Shown here piece by piece: positions 41,283 to 48,815 of a stretch of DNA of 48,815 nt. Within the stretch, counting starts at the first letter, position 1. Each line of letters begins with the position of its first letter. The notes under the pieces were generated by a model. It made no database searches, had not been told where the DNA came from, and saw nothing but the letters and a program-made list of their open reading frames with translations. The translations under genes and the position numbers were made by a program. This stretch comes from an uncultured Dorea sp. (lineage in GTDB: Bacteria > Bacillota_A > Clostridia > Lachnospirales > Lachnospiraceae): the NCBI GenBank assembly GCA_910579015.1, contig CAJTRO010000027.1, positions 1-48,815 of the forward strand, written 5' to 3'.

Positions 41283-43658
41283 CTATTTTAATTCTACAAT
41301 GGTTACGCCGGCGTCACCTTCGCCAAAGGCGCCAAGGCGGAAGGACTTGACGTGCTTCTGACGGCGCAGATAGGTGTGTATCCCGTTTCTTAATGCGCCG
41401 GTTCCCTTGCCGTGAACGACACGGACGGAGGAAAGATGGGCCAGGGCGGCATCGTCAAGGTATTTGTCCAGTTCGGCGACGGCTTCATCGACGGTCTTGC
41501 CGAGGAGATTGATCTCGGGGCTTACAGACAGGGACTTGCCCATCTTCATCTTGCCCTTGGAGGTCTTGTGCATCTGCTTCGCAGTATAGGCCGGCGCCTC
41601 CTCAAGGATCTCAAGGTCAGAGATGTTGACCTGAGAGCGCAAAATGCCCATCTGTACCGTGACATTGCCTCTGGCATCCGGGAGGGAAACCACAGTTCCG
41701 TTCAGGTTCATGCTCAGAACACGGACGGACTCTCCGCGTTTGAAATCGGAAGGCTTATGCTCCTTTCTGGGCTTCTGGGCTTCAAGCTTCCTGCCGGAGC
41801 TGGCGGCTTCCATCTTCTTGCGCAGGCGTTCCCGTTCCTTTTCCATCTCTGCCGCGGAAATGTTCTCTTTACCGAATTTGTGGAAATTGCGTATGGTCTC
41901 GTCCGCCGTCTCCTTGGCGTCAGCAAGGATAGCGTAGGCTTTCTCGTTGGCCTCGCGGAGGATGCGGTCTCTCTGTTCCTCAAGCTTTGCCTGCTTCTTG
42001 CTGGCTTCGCTCTTAAGCCGTTCAAGCTCCCGCTTATAGGCGGCAATCTCATCCTGCTCCTTCTCAAGCGTCCGTTTGCTGGTCTCAAGGTCTGTGAGCA
42101 GATCTTCGAAAGACTCGTCCTGTTCGGTCAGGTGTGTCCGTGCCTCTTCGATAATGTGCCCGGGCAGTCCGAGCTTGCCTGCGATGGCAAAAGCGTTGCT
42201 CTTGCCCGGTATGCCGATCAGAAGCCGGTATGTCGGCCTGAGTGTCTCAAGATTAAATTCACAGCAGGCATTCTCCACCCCGGGAGTTGACAGGGCATAG
42301 ACCTTCAGTTCGCTGTAGTGTGTCGTTGCCATAGTGCGGATGCCCCGCTGGTGCAGATGGCTTAAGATGGCCGTCGCAAGGGCGGCGCCTTCCGTCGGAT
42401 CTGTCCCGGCGCCAAGCTCGTCAAAAAGAACCAGGGAACGCTGGTCTACGTATTTTAAGAAGGAGACAATGTTCGTCATATGGGAGGAGAAGGTACTGAG
42501 GCTCTGTTCAATACTCTGCTCGTCGCCGATGTCTGCATACACCTGCTCGAATACGGCAAGTTCGGAGCGGTCCAGCGCCGGAATATGCAGTCCTGCCTGC
42601 CCCATGAGCGTAAAAAGTCCCACGGTCTTAAGGGAAACGGTCTTACCTCCGGTATTCGGTCCGGTTATGATCAGAAGATCGAATGCGTCTCCCAGTGTGA
42701 CGGTGATAGGGACAACCTTCTTCTTGTCCAGAAGAGGATGGCGTCCTTCACGGATATGGATGCGTCCGTCTGTGTTGAACAGAGGCATGGAGGCATTCAT
42801 GTCCAGTGCAAGGCTTCCCCTCGCGAAGATAAAATCAAGCTCGCCAAGCACCGTGTAGTCGGTGCGGATCTCTTCGATGTATCCGGCGGTGTCCTGGCTC
42901 AGGCGCGCAAGGATCACCTGGATCTCTTCCTGTTCCTTGCCGTAGAGCTCCTTTAAGTCATTATTCAGTTTTACCACGGCCATAGGCTCAATAAACAGAG
43001 TGGAGCCGGTGGAGGACTGGTCGTGGATCAGTCCGGATACCTGGCTTCTGTACTCGGCCTTTACCGGGATGCAGTACCGGTCTCCGCGCATGGTAATGAT
43101 CGGATCCTGTAGATAAGTGCGCAGGGAGCCGTTCACCATGCCGGACAGGGTAGAGTGTACCTTGTCGTTCATCTGGCTGATGGAGCGCCGGATGGACTTC
43201 AGCGTCCCGCTGGCGTCGTCGCTGATCTCGTCTTCTTCCAGGATACAGCGCCGGATCTCCGTGCTCAGTGTGGTCAGAGGCTCCAGCTGATGGAAGAATG
43301 GATCCAGGCAGTCTTCTGCCTCGTCGTTGTTGTCGTGCCGTCCGTAAGCTTTGGCGCGTCCGGCTGCTTCCAGAAGCTTGCAGATGCGTAAGAGCTCCCC
43401 GCTTCCAAGAGCGGCGCCGACCTCCAGACGCTTGAGGGAGTCGTTCACCGGATTACATCCGCTAAAGGAGAGACGGCCTTTCTTGACGATCCGGGCAAAT
43501 GCGGCGGCCGTCTCCTTCTGTGCTGTGTTGATCTGCAAAAGCGAGGTCATGGGCACAAGCTTTTTGCACCGTTCCTTCCCGCCAAAGGAGGAGGCCTGGT
43601 CTGTAAGCAGTTCGATAATTTTGTTGTATTCCAATTTGCTTAATGTTTTTTTATTCAT
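41283..43658 (-). CDS. mutS2: MutS2 endonuclease/ribosome-rescue ATPase
   Basis: A 791-residue MutS2. Walker A GPNTGGKT (333-340), Walker B LVLFDELGAGTDPTEGAAL, and a helical coiled-coil region (about 500-630) with many Glu and Lys. The C-terminal Smr nuclease domain is at about 715-791 with VHGKGTGALR. Known roles of the family are suppression of recombination and splitting of collided ribosomes. I use ATG 43658 (MNKKTLSKLEYN) behind AGGTGA; ATG 43664 and GTG 43667 add two or three residues and sit in the ribosome site. This is a core gene. Confidence 0.96.
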   Translation of the reverse strand: MNKKTLSKLEYNKIIELLTDQASSFGGKERCKKLVPMTSLLQINTAQKETAAAFARIVKKGRLSFSGCNPVNDSLKRLEVGAALGSGELLRICKLLEAAGRAKAYGRHDNNDEAEDCLDPFFHQLEPLTTLSTEIRRCILEEDEISDDASGTLKSIRRSISQMNDKVHSTLSGMVNGSLRTYLQDPIITMRGDRYCIPVKAEYRSQVSGLIHDQSSTGSTLFIEPMAVVKLNNDLKELYGKEQEEIQVILARLSQDTAGYIEEIRTDYTVLGELDFIFARGSLALDMNASMPLFNTDGRIHIREGRHPLLDKKKVVPITVTLGDAFDLLIITGPNTGGKTVSLKTVGLFTLMGQAGLHIPALDRSELAVFEQVYADIGDEQSIEQSLSTFSSHMTNIVSFLKYVDQRSLVLFDELGAGTDPTEGAALATAILSHLHQRGIRTMATTHYSELKVYALSTPGVENACCEFNLETLRPTYRLLIGIPGKSNAFAIAGKLGLPGHIIEEARTHLTEQDESFEDLLTDLETSKRTLEKEQDEIAAYKRELERLKSEASKKQAKLEEQRDRILREANEKAYAILADAKETADETIRNFHKFGKENISAAEMEKERERLRKKMEAASSGRKLEAQKPRKEHKPSDFKRGESVRVLSMNLNGTVVSLPDARGNVTVQMGILRSQVNISDLEILEEAPAYTAKQMHKTSKGKMKMGKSLSVSPEINLLGKTVDEAVAELDKYLDDAALAHLSSVRVVHGKGTGALRNGIHTYLRRQKHVKSFRLGAFGEGDAGVTIVELK

Positions 43659-43713
43659 TTTCATCACCTAGACCTATTCTAACCTATTTACGCCATAAAG
43701 GAAAGGATAAATA

Positions 43714-43742
43714 TTGAACATTCTCTTTTCATGGAGTATACT
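43714..43742 (+). promoter_or_regulatory. Promoter of the HtrA-like gene
   Basis: TTGAAC (43714-43719), 17 bp, TATACT (43737-43742). A perfect TATAAT overlaps at 43742-43747. Confidence 0.6.
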
Positions 43743-43811
43743 ATAATTACTGTTCAACCATTTGTTGCGTCATAAGGATTGATTTGTATTGAGAAGGAGA
43801 AGGGTGCGTCT

Positions 43812-45092
43812 ATGGAAGAGCATAAGGATTCCAGGATGGAGCAGAAGCCCCGGGAAGAGACAGAGGAAGGATATCCGGAGTATTCCTTTATACAAGAGAC
43901 CATAAAGAAGGAGAAGGGCGCAGTGCGTAAGGGGCTTTTCCGCATGGCCGGTTTCGGCCTGGTGTTCGGAGTGTCTGCCTGCGTAAGTTTCAGCGCTCTC
44001 AAACCGGCTATGGACAGTATCTTCAAGGAGAACCCGGAGAAGGTTACGATCCCGGCCGAGGAGGAACCGGCTGAGGATATCCCGGAGGAGACGGAGCCGG
44101 AGGAGGTCGTACAGCAGACGCTGGATGCTGACAGTTACCGCCAGATGCAGAGGTCTCTGACGTCCATTGCGGTAAAGGCGAACCGGTCGGTGGTAGAGGT
44201 TGTGGGCGTGGAGGAGACGCTGGACTGGATGGCGGAGACGAGCGATTATAAGACAAGTGTCTCCGGCGTGATCGTTGCGGACAATGGGCGTGAGCTTTTG
44301 ATCCTTGGGAAGTCTTCCGTTGTCAAGGGCGCCCAGAAGCTGCTGGTGATATTCAATGACGGGAGCAGCTGCCCGGCGGTTCTTAAGAAGAGTGACGGGA
44401 ATCTTGGGCTGGGGATTTTTGCGGTGAACCGGTCAGAGATCAAGGATGCTACGTGGGCACAGATAGAGACGGCGGTCCTTGGCAGTTCGAACGCGGTCTC
44501 CAAGGGGGATGTGGCCATTGTGATCGGCAAGCCTTTTGGATATGCGGGCGCCATGGGATTCGGTTCTATTGCCTCCGGCAAGAATACGCTTGACCTTGCG
44601 GACGGCCAGTATCGGCTTATCAACACGGATATTGCGGGCTCTAAGAACGGGAGCGGATTTATCGTGAATCTGCAAGGAGAAGTCATTGCGTTGATCGACC
44701 AGGGCACGGCGGAGGAAGGAAGCACGGAGCTGGTTACCGGTTACGGGATCACGGATATCAAGACGGTGATAGAACAGCTGTCCAACGGAAAGGGCGTTCC
44801 GTATATAGGGATCTATGGCGTGGATGTCACGGAGGAGATAGAAGAGCAGGGGATTCCGAAAGGGCTGTATGTGAAGAATGTGGATGCGGATTCTCCGGCG
44901 ATGGCGGCAGGGATCCAGAGCGGTGATGTGATCATGAGTGTCGGTGATATTAACGTACAGACGTACACGGCTTACCATCAGGCGCTGACGGCCAGTTCTG
45001 TGGGAAGTGAAGTAAAGATCACGGGACAGCGCCAGGGGGCCGACGGGTATGTGGATATAGAGTTTAATGTCACGATAGGGAGTAAGGAGTAG
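43812..45092 (+). CDS. HtrA-like membrane protein with degenerate protease site and PDZ domain
   Basis: A 426-residue protein: cytoplasmic N-terminus (1-40), one membrane segment (about 43-63), acidic linker (75-105), trypsin-like domain (about 112-315) and C-terminal PDZ (about 330-420). The serine of the HtrA triad is kept in position (S281, NGSGF in place of GNSGG). The histidine position reads GKSSVV (S169 instead of NHVV), and the aspartate position reads GNLGLG (N197 instead of DLAV). By alignment memory of HtrA this makes it probably inactive as a protease; a substrate-binding or scaffold role is inferred. ATG 43812 is preferred over ATG 43779, which would add 11 residues with no ribosome site of their own. 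Confidence 0.8.
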   Translation: MEEHKDSRMEQKPREETEEGYPEYSFIQETIKKEKGAVRKGLFRMAGFGLVFGVSACVSFSALKPAMDSIFKENPEKVTIPAEEEPAEDIPEETEPEEVVQQTLDADSYRQMQRSLTSIAVKANRSVVEVVGVEETLDWMAETSDYKTSVSGVIVADNGRELLILGKSSVVKGAQKLLVIFNDGSSCPAVLKKSDGNLGLGIFAVNRSEIKDATWAQIETAVLGSSNAVSKGDVAIVIGKPFGYAGAMGFGSIASGKNTLDLADGQYRLINTDIAGSKNGSGFIVNLQGEVIALIDQGTAEEGSTELVTGYGITDIKTVIEQLSNGKGVPYIGIYGVDVTEEIEEQGIPKGLYVKNVDADSPAMAAGIQSGDVIMSVGDINVQTYTAYHQALTASSVGSEVKITGQRQGADGYVDIEFNVTIGSKE

Positions 45093-45176
45093 GACGGTTA
45101 TTTGCGTACATATGCGGACTGCCGTTACTGAGGAAGAAGGACAGTTATTTGCGTACATATGCGGACTGCTGTAACT
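45091..45176 (+). repeat. Two direct repeats of a 39-bp hairpin element
   Basis: Copies at 45091-45129 and 45138-45176 (start-to-start 47 bp) differ at three of 39 positions. Both can fold: outer pairing ACGG/CCGT in copy 1 and ACAG/CTGT in copy 2, so two of the differences compensate each other, with an inner GCGT-ACAT-ATGC. It lies just after the HtrA-like stop. Confidence 0.65.
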
Positions 45177-45263
45177 TAAGGAGGCAGGGCAGGTGTTGTC
45201 TGCCGCAGGGATGTACAGTTCAGGGACAGAATAATATTGACAGAATTAGAAAGAGGCTATGAT

Positions 45264-46214
45264 ATGAGGTATATTAATACACTGCATGAAGGGGAGACGA
45301 TCAGGAACGTATATTTGTGTAAGGGGAAGCGTTCCGCAGAGACAAGAAACGGGAAACCATATGATAATCTGATTCTTCAGGATAAGACGGGAACACTGGA
45401 CGGGAAGGTGTGGGATCCTCATTCCGGCGGAATCGCGGATTATGATGAGATGGATTTTATAGAGGTATATGGAGAGGTTATCAATTATAATAATAATCTT
45501 CAGATGAATATCAAGCAGATCCGTATTGCCAAGGAGGGGGAATATACACCGGCAGACTACATGCCGACCACCGACAAGAATATGGACAGGATGTATGAGG
45601 AGCTTTTAAGATATATAGGGAAGATCGCAAATCCGTATCTGAAACAGCTGCTTGAGTACTATTTCGTCAAGGATGAGGCGTTTATCAAGAAGTTTAAGGC
45701 GCATTCGGCGGCAAAAAGCGTGCATCATGGTTTCTCGGGAGGGCTTCTGGAGCATACGTTAAGCGTTGTGAAGTTCTGTGAATATATGGCGGGCGCATAC
45801 CCGATTCTGAACCGGGACTTACTGATCACCGGGGCAATCTGCCATGATATCGGAAAGGTTCGGGAGTTGTCTGCATTTCCGATGAATGATTACACGGATG
45901 ACGGGCAGCTGCTGGGACATATAGTGATAGGCGTGGAGATGATCAGCGATGCGGTAAGGAGTATACCGGATTTCCCGCAGCGGCTTGCAAGTGAGCTGAA
46001 ACACTGTATTGTTGCGCATCACGGGGAACTGGAGTACGGCTCTCCGAAGAAGCCTGCGCTGGCGGAGGCGCTGGCGTTGAATTTTGCGGATTGTACGGAT
46101 GCGAAGATGCAGACGCTGACAGAGATATTTAAGGACAAGAATACGAACGAATGGCTGGGGTATAACAGGCTGTTCGAGTCGAACCTGAGAAAAACGACAT
46201 TGGGTAATGCGTGA
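45264..46214 (+). CDS. yhaM: YhaM-type 3'-5' exoribonuclease (OB plus HD domain)
   Basis: A 316-residue cytoplasmic RNase close in length to B. subtilis YhaM (314). The N-terminal OB-fold (about 10-90) contains LILQDKTGTLDGKVWDP. The HD phosphohydrolase domain (about 140-310) has H164 (LLEHTLSVVKF), H194-D195 (ICHDIGKV), then IVAHHGELEYGSPKKP. It degrades RNA or single-stranded DNA from the 3' end, with Mn dependence known for the family. ATG 45264 has AGAGG upstream; an alternative TTG at 45237 would add nine residues with no matching homology. Confidence 0.88.
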   Translation: MRYINTLHEGETIRNVYLCKGKRSAETRNGKPYDNLILQDKTGTLDGKVWDPHSGGIADYDEMDFIEVYGEVINYNNNLQMNIKQIRIAKEGEYTPADYMPTTDKNMDRMYEELLRYIGKIANPYLKQLLEYYFVKDEAFIKKFKAHSAAKSVHHGFSGGLLEHTLSVVKFCEYMAGAYPILNRDLLITGAICHDIGKVRELSAFPMNDYTDDGQLLGHIVIGVEMISDAVRSIPDFPQRLASELKHCIVAHHGELEYGSPKKPALAEALALNFADCTDAKMQTLTEIFKDKNTNEWLGYNRLFESNLRKTTLGNA

Positions 46215-46220
46215 TGTAAC

Positions 46221-46265
46221 GGGTAATAGAAGGTAATAGATATAGAAGGTAATAGATATAGAAGG
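46221..46265 (+). repeat. Short tandem repeat, 16-bp unit
   Basis: Two exact copies of a 16-bp unit (AGGTAATAGATATAGA, 46231-46246 and 46247-46262), preceded by a partial copy GGGTAATAGA and followed by AGG, right behind the YhaM-like stop. Confidence 0.7.
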
Positions 46266-46274
46266 CTGTCTTGG

Positions 46275-46313
46275 AGGGGCGTGGTAAATATTGTCTTATT
46301 TACTGCGTCCTTT
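46275..46313 (+). terminator. Terminator after the YhaM-like gene
   Basis: GGGGCGTGGTAAAT and ATTTACTGCGTCC pair through several G-U pairs, followed by TTTG. Confidence 0.55.
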
Positions 46314-46390
46314 GTGTATGGATAGGGAAAAATGTGATTTAGGAAGGGACTATAAGAGAGGTAAGGTAATAAGCTAAGGGAGACGGTTTT

Positions 46391-47917
46391 ATGCAGAAGA
46401 ATGATTTGGTTACAGTTGAGATTGTGGATATGGGTACGAACGGCGAGGGGATTGGAAAGATTGACGGGTATACATTATTTATCAAAGATGCCGTAATCGG
46501 TGACGTGGCAGAGGTTAAGATCATGAAGGCCAAGAAGAATTATGGTTATGCGAGGCTGATGAGCGTTATCAAACCGTCAGAATACCGGGTAAAGTCTCCG
46601 GTATGTCCGTTTGCCCGTAAGTGCGGCGGATGTCAGATCCAGGAGATGGAGTATGAAAGACAGCTTCAATTCAAGGAGGACAAGGTAAAGGGCAATCTGA
46701 TCCGGATTGGCGGGATTAAGGAGGAGCGTCTTTTGGAGGTTATGGAGCCGATCATCGGGATGGAGTACCCGTTTGCATATCGGAACAAGGCGCAGTTCCC
46801 ATTTGGAACGGATAAGAATGGGCGGCCGGTCACGGGCTTCTATGCCGGCCGTACTCATGATATTATTGCGAATACAGATTGTGCGCTGGGCGTGTCGGTG
46901 AATAAGAAAATCCTGGATATTGTGCTGGGCTTCATGAAGGACAATGGTATCCATTCGTATGATGAAAAGTCCGGCAAAGGATTGATCCGCCATGTGCTGA
47001 TCCGCTATGGGTTCGTGACGAAAGAGATCATGGTGTGTATGGTGATCAACGGCAGGCAGATTCCCCATGTGAGCGCTCTGGTGGAAGTGTTGAAGGAAGT
47101 GGAAGGAATGACGAGTATTACGGTCAGTCCGAATACCAGGCGGACGAATGTCATTATGGGAGACCGCTATGAGGTATTATGGGGTGAGCCGTTTATTACG
47201 GATTATATAGGTGAAGTGAAGTATCAGATATCGCCGTTATCATTTTACCAGGTGAATCCTGTGCAGACGGAGAAATTATACCGGCTTGCACTTGATTACG
47301 CGGAACTTAAAGGGGAGGAAACCGTGTGGGATCTGTACTGCGGGATCGGGACCATTTCCCTGTTCCTGGCAAAAAAGGCGAAGCAGGTGTATGGCGTGGA
47401 GATTGTGCCTCAGGCGGTCGAAGATGCCCGGAATAATGCGGAAATTAATGGGATTGTTAATGCAGAATTTTTTGAAGGGAAGGCGGAGGAGGTATTGCCG
47501 GAGTACTACAGGCGGTATGCCGAAGAACATGGGGGAGAGAAGGCATATGCGGACGTGGTGGTTGTGGATCCGCCGAGAAAAGGGTGCGAGGAAAGGCTGC
47601 TTCGGACGATTGTTGAGATGGAGGCGGAGCGGATTGTGTATGTGAGCTGTGATTCGGCGACGCTGGCGCGGGATGTGAAGTATCTGCGGGGGGAAGGGTA
47701 TGAGGTTGAGAGAGTGAGGGCGGTGGATCAGTTTCCGCATACGGTGCATGTGGAAAGTATCGTGTTACTTTCAAAACTTCATACAAAACAGAGTATAGAA
47801 GCGGAATTGGAAATGAGCGAGATGGATTTGACGGTTGCAGAGAGTAAAGCCATTTATGATAATTTGATATCTGTCCCCAGCTTCAAAACGAAATCCAAGC
47901 GTAAAATCAGGGAATGA
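46391..47917 (+). CDS. rlmD: 23S rRNA (uracil-C5)-methyltransferase, RlmD/TrmA family
   Basis: SAM-dependent RNA methyltransferase, 508 residues. The N-terminal TRAM RNA-binding domain (about 1-60) is followed by the iron-sulfur cysteines C72, C78 and C81 (CPFARKCGGC), with the fourth in TDCALG. The SAM fold has YCGIGTISLFLA. VDPPRKGCEE and the catalytic C420 (VSCDSATLARDV) close the site. A C-terminal add-on of about 50 residues (after VHVESIVLL) begins with the MSEMDLTVAESKAIY text common in Lachnospiraceae homologues, but it ends early and looks frayed compared with them. Whether it methylates U1939, U747 or both is not known. ATG 46391 follows AAGGGAGA. Confidence 0.9.
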   Translation: MQKNDLVTVEIVDMGTNGEGIGKIDGYTLFIKDAVIGDVAEVKIMKAKKNYGYARLMSVIKPSEYRVKSPVCPFARKCGGCQIQEMEYERQLQFKEDKVKGNLIRIGGIKEERLLEVMEPIIGMEYPFAYRNKAQFPFGTDKNGRPVTGFYAGRTHDIIANTDCALGVSVNKKILDIVLGFMKDNGIHSYDEKSGKGLIRHVLIRYGFVTKEIMVCMVINGRQIPHVSALVEVLKEVEGMTSITVSPNTRRTNVIMGDRYEVLWGEPFITDYIGEVKYQISPLSFYQVNPVQTEKLYRLALDYAELKGEETVWDLYCGIGTISLFLAKKAKQVYGVEIVPQAVEDARNNAEINGIVNAEFFEGKAEEVLPEYYRRYAEEHGGEKAYADVVVVDPPRKGCEERLLRTIVEMEAERIVYVSCDSATLARDVKYLRGEGYEVERVRAVDQFPHTVHVESIVLLSKLHTKQSIEAELEMSEMDLTVAESKAIYDNLISVPSFKTKSKRKIRE

Positions 47918-47993
47918 CACGCTGATACGCTAAGATGGTGGCATTTTGACAGCTTTGGTTTTATGATCCAAACAGAAAGAGAGGTTGTTTAAA

Positions 47994-48090
47994 ATGACTT
48001 TTGGAGAGATATTAAAGGCTATCCGCAAAGAGAAAGTATGTTACAGTATCAGATGAAGATAAAAATTTTATTCTGTCATTGATGGAATGA
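47994..48090 (+). pseudogene. Remnant of an XRE-family regulator gene
   Basis: ATG 47994 (GAGAGGTTG upstream) encodes MTFGEILKAIRKEK, a typical first helix of Cro/CI-type helix-turn-helix proteins, and then breaks. Shifted to a neighbouring frame, the DNA continues with YVTVSDEDKNFILSLME and a stop at 48088-48090, the usual C-terminus of such small regulators. The middle (most of the DNA-binding domain) is missing, so an internal deletion has removed it. Confidence 0.7.
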
Positions 48091-48428
48091 AACAAGTAAT
48101 TTAAAAAAATAGAGGATGCTTTTACGTGATATATCTTGTATAATGAGAACCATAAATCGTTAAGGAAAGAATCGAAGGTGGTGCAAACGAAAAAGCAGCT
48201 TTGATCTTTCGATAACTGCCCTTTCGTTTGCATCAGTTTCGATTTTTTCTGGTTGAACAAAGGCGCGTCTGGGTAGCCGCTGTATATGGGCTTTCAATTT
48301 TGACGCTCTTTGCAAAACAGTATGTTGGATACCTGTGCATATGGAGAGGAATTTTTTAAAATCATTTCCAGCGCACCACGAATAAGCCCCCATAGGAAGC
48401 TTTTTTTTAAATATTCAGCTACTGGTAT
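48091..48428. other. Gene-free stretch with a promoter-hairpin-T-tract unit
   Basis: No coding frame with support. It contains a perfect TATAAT at 48139-48144 and, starting 27 bases later, a two-part stem (ATCGAA 48171-48176 with TTCGAT 48238-48243; TGCAAACGAAA 48182-48192 with TTTCGTTTGCA 48222-48232) followed by TTTTTT. The rest to 48428 is probably the non-coding end of the transposon beside it. Confidence 0.5.
48151..48249 (+). ncRNA. Candidate small RNA of about 98 nt, or end structure of the adjacent element
   Basis: If the TATAAT at 48139 is used, transcription would start near 48151 and stop at the T-tract after the long stem (48171-48243, T6 at 48243-48248). There is no ribosome site in between. 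No convincing -35 box is visible, so activity is uncertain. No known RNA family was recognised. Confidence 0.35.
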
Positions 48429-48815
48429 TCAACATAATAAGTGTGGCTCAAGTCTTATGCAATACCTGCCAGATGGCAGAGGAATGATGTTCCCTCCGCA
48501 GGATGAGCATTTGCAGACATCCTTGTTGTAGAGCAGCTTGATAATAGCGGGCGCATCAAGATCCTTAAGTCTGGAAATGTATCTCTTACAGCCAAGCAGG
48601 TTGCGGCATAGTGTAATCTTCCTGTTTTTATTCCGGGAAGAAAGCAGACCGTAATGCCGGATCCGCACAAAACGCTTGGGAGGAACATGCATCAGAAACC
48701 TCCTGATGAATTCCTCCCCGGAAAGTGTGAGTTCCTTCCACTGCCCATGGTTTTTGTAATCCTTCACAGTAAACGTAACCGTGGAATCCGTCATACCCTT
48801 TATGCGGTAGTTGCT
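48429..48815 (-). CDS. IS91-family (Y2) transposase, C-terminal part, cut by the window edge
   Basis: Rolling-circle-type insertion sequence transposase. The visible last 128 codons include SNYRIKGMTDSTVTFTVKDY and FIRRFLMHVPPKRFVRIRHY, the signature text of the Y2_Tnp family after its catalytic core, then GLLSSRNK and a zinc-finger-like end CKCSSCGGN. The frame is open to the right edge, so the N-terminal zinc finger and catalytic tyrosines lie outside the window. The stop is TAA or equivalent near 48429. The element's left end should lie between 48091 and 48428. Confidence 0.85.
   Translation of the reverse strand, partial: SNYRIKGMTDSTVTFTVKDYKNHGQWKELTLSGEEFIRRFLMHVPPKRFVRIRHYGLLSSRNKNRKITLCRNLLGCKRYISRLKDLDAPAIIKLLYNKDVCKCSSCGGNIIPLPSGRYCIRLEPHLLC

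Noticed and set aside
41412..42290. A 292-residue plus-strand frame inside mutS2
   Set aside because: Shadow frame opposite a core gene, without ribosome site or family match.
45091..46265. CRISPR array from the repeats at 45091 and 46221
   Set aside because: Only two copies each, with no unique spacers of regular length and no cas genes.
1..48815. tRNA, rRNA, riboswitch or prophage core genes
   Set aside because: No cloverleaf, rRNA text, known aptamer core, integrase, terminase or capsid gene was recognised on reading both strands.

Overview
The window is chromosomal DNA of roughly 50 % G+C. The low-redundancy AGGAGG ribosome sites, sigma-A-like promoters, MutS2, a YhaM-type nuclease, YesM/YesN regulators, lipoprotein sugar-binding proteins and a CwlC-like amidase all point to an anaerobic Gram-positive Firmicute. 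A gut Lachnospiraceae is most likely; this is an inference from gene content, because the window has no rRNA or tRNA gene.

Region 1 (180-18974) is a long catabolic locus read in one direction. It starts with a YesM/YesN two-component pair. Next comes a galactofuranose-type ABC importer (binding lipoprotein, double ATPase, two permeases), then a zinc sugar/polyol dehydrogenase, a SIS isomerase, a cytoplasmic family 2 glycosidase, a KDPG/KDPGal aldolase, a glycyl radical enzyme with its activase, a phosphotriesterase-fold lactonase, a 2-keto-3-deoxygalactonate kinase and a galactonate dehydratase. Dehydrogenase, lactonase, DgoD, DgoK and aldolase together make a complete De Ley-Doudoroff route from galactose or galactofuranose to pyruvate plus glyceraldehyde 3-phosphate. 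The glycyl radical enzyme is the piece this route does not need, which makes it interesting.

Region 2 (19038-31941) is a second carbohydrate locus: a D-allulose/tagatose 3-epimerase, an SDR, three further dehydrogenases and a second sugar ABC importer. Four perfect copies and one near-copy of the palindrome ATGTTATAACAT lie at its promoters. In three of them the palindrome sits at the same place relative to a TTGACA -35 box. This is a self-evident regulon whose repressor is not encoded in the window. Two unrelated AAA ATPase/nuclease-type genes and a scrap of a YhcG-type nuclease gene interrupt this locus.

Region 3 (31975-34827) is a compact two-gene module with its own near-consensus promoter and a hairpin at its end. 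A RelA/SpoT-synthetase-domain protein overlaps by 4 bp a DndB-like DGQHR protein. It is the best candidate here for an undescribed system, possibly for phage defence or nucleotide signalling.

Region 4 (34866-47917) is mostly core genome: an amidase with SPOR domain, an ECF sigma factor fused to a transmembrane and external domain, an unrecognised protein, an OmpR/histidine-kinase pair, MutS2, a degenerate HtrA-like protein, a YhaM-like nuclease and an RlmD-like rRNA methyltransferase. The right end (47994-48815) is decayed: an XRE-regulator remnant, a promoter-hairpin-T-tract unit that may be a small RNA or an element end, and the 3' part of an IS91-type transposase running off the window.
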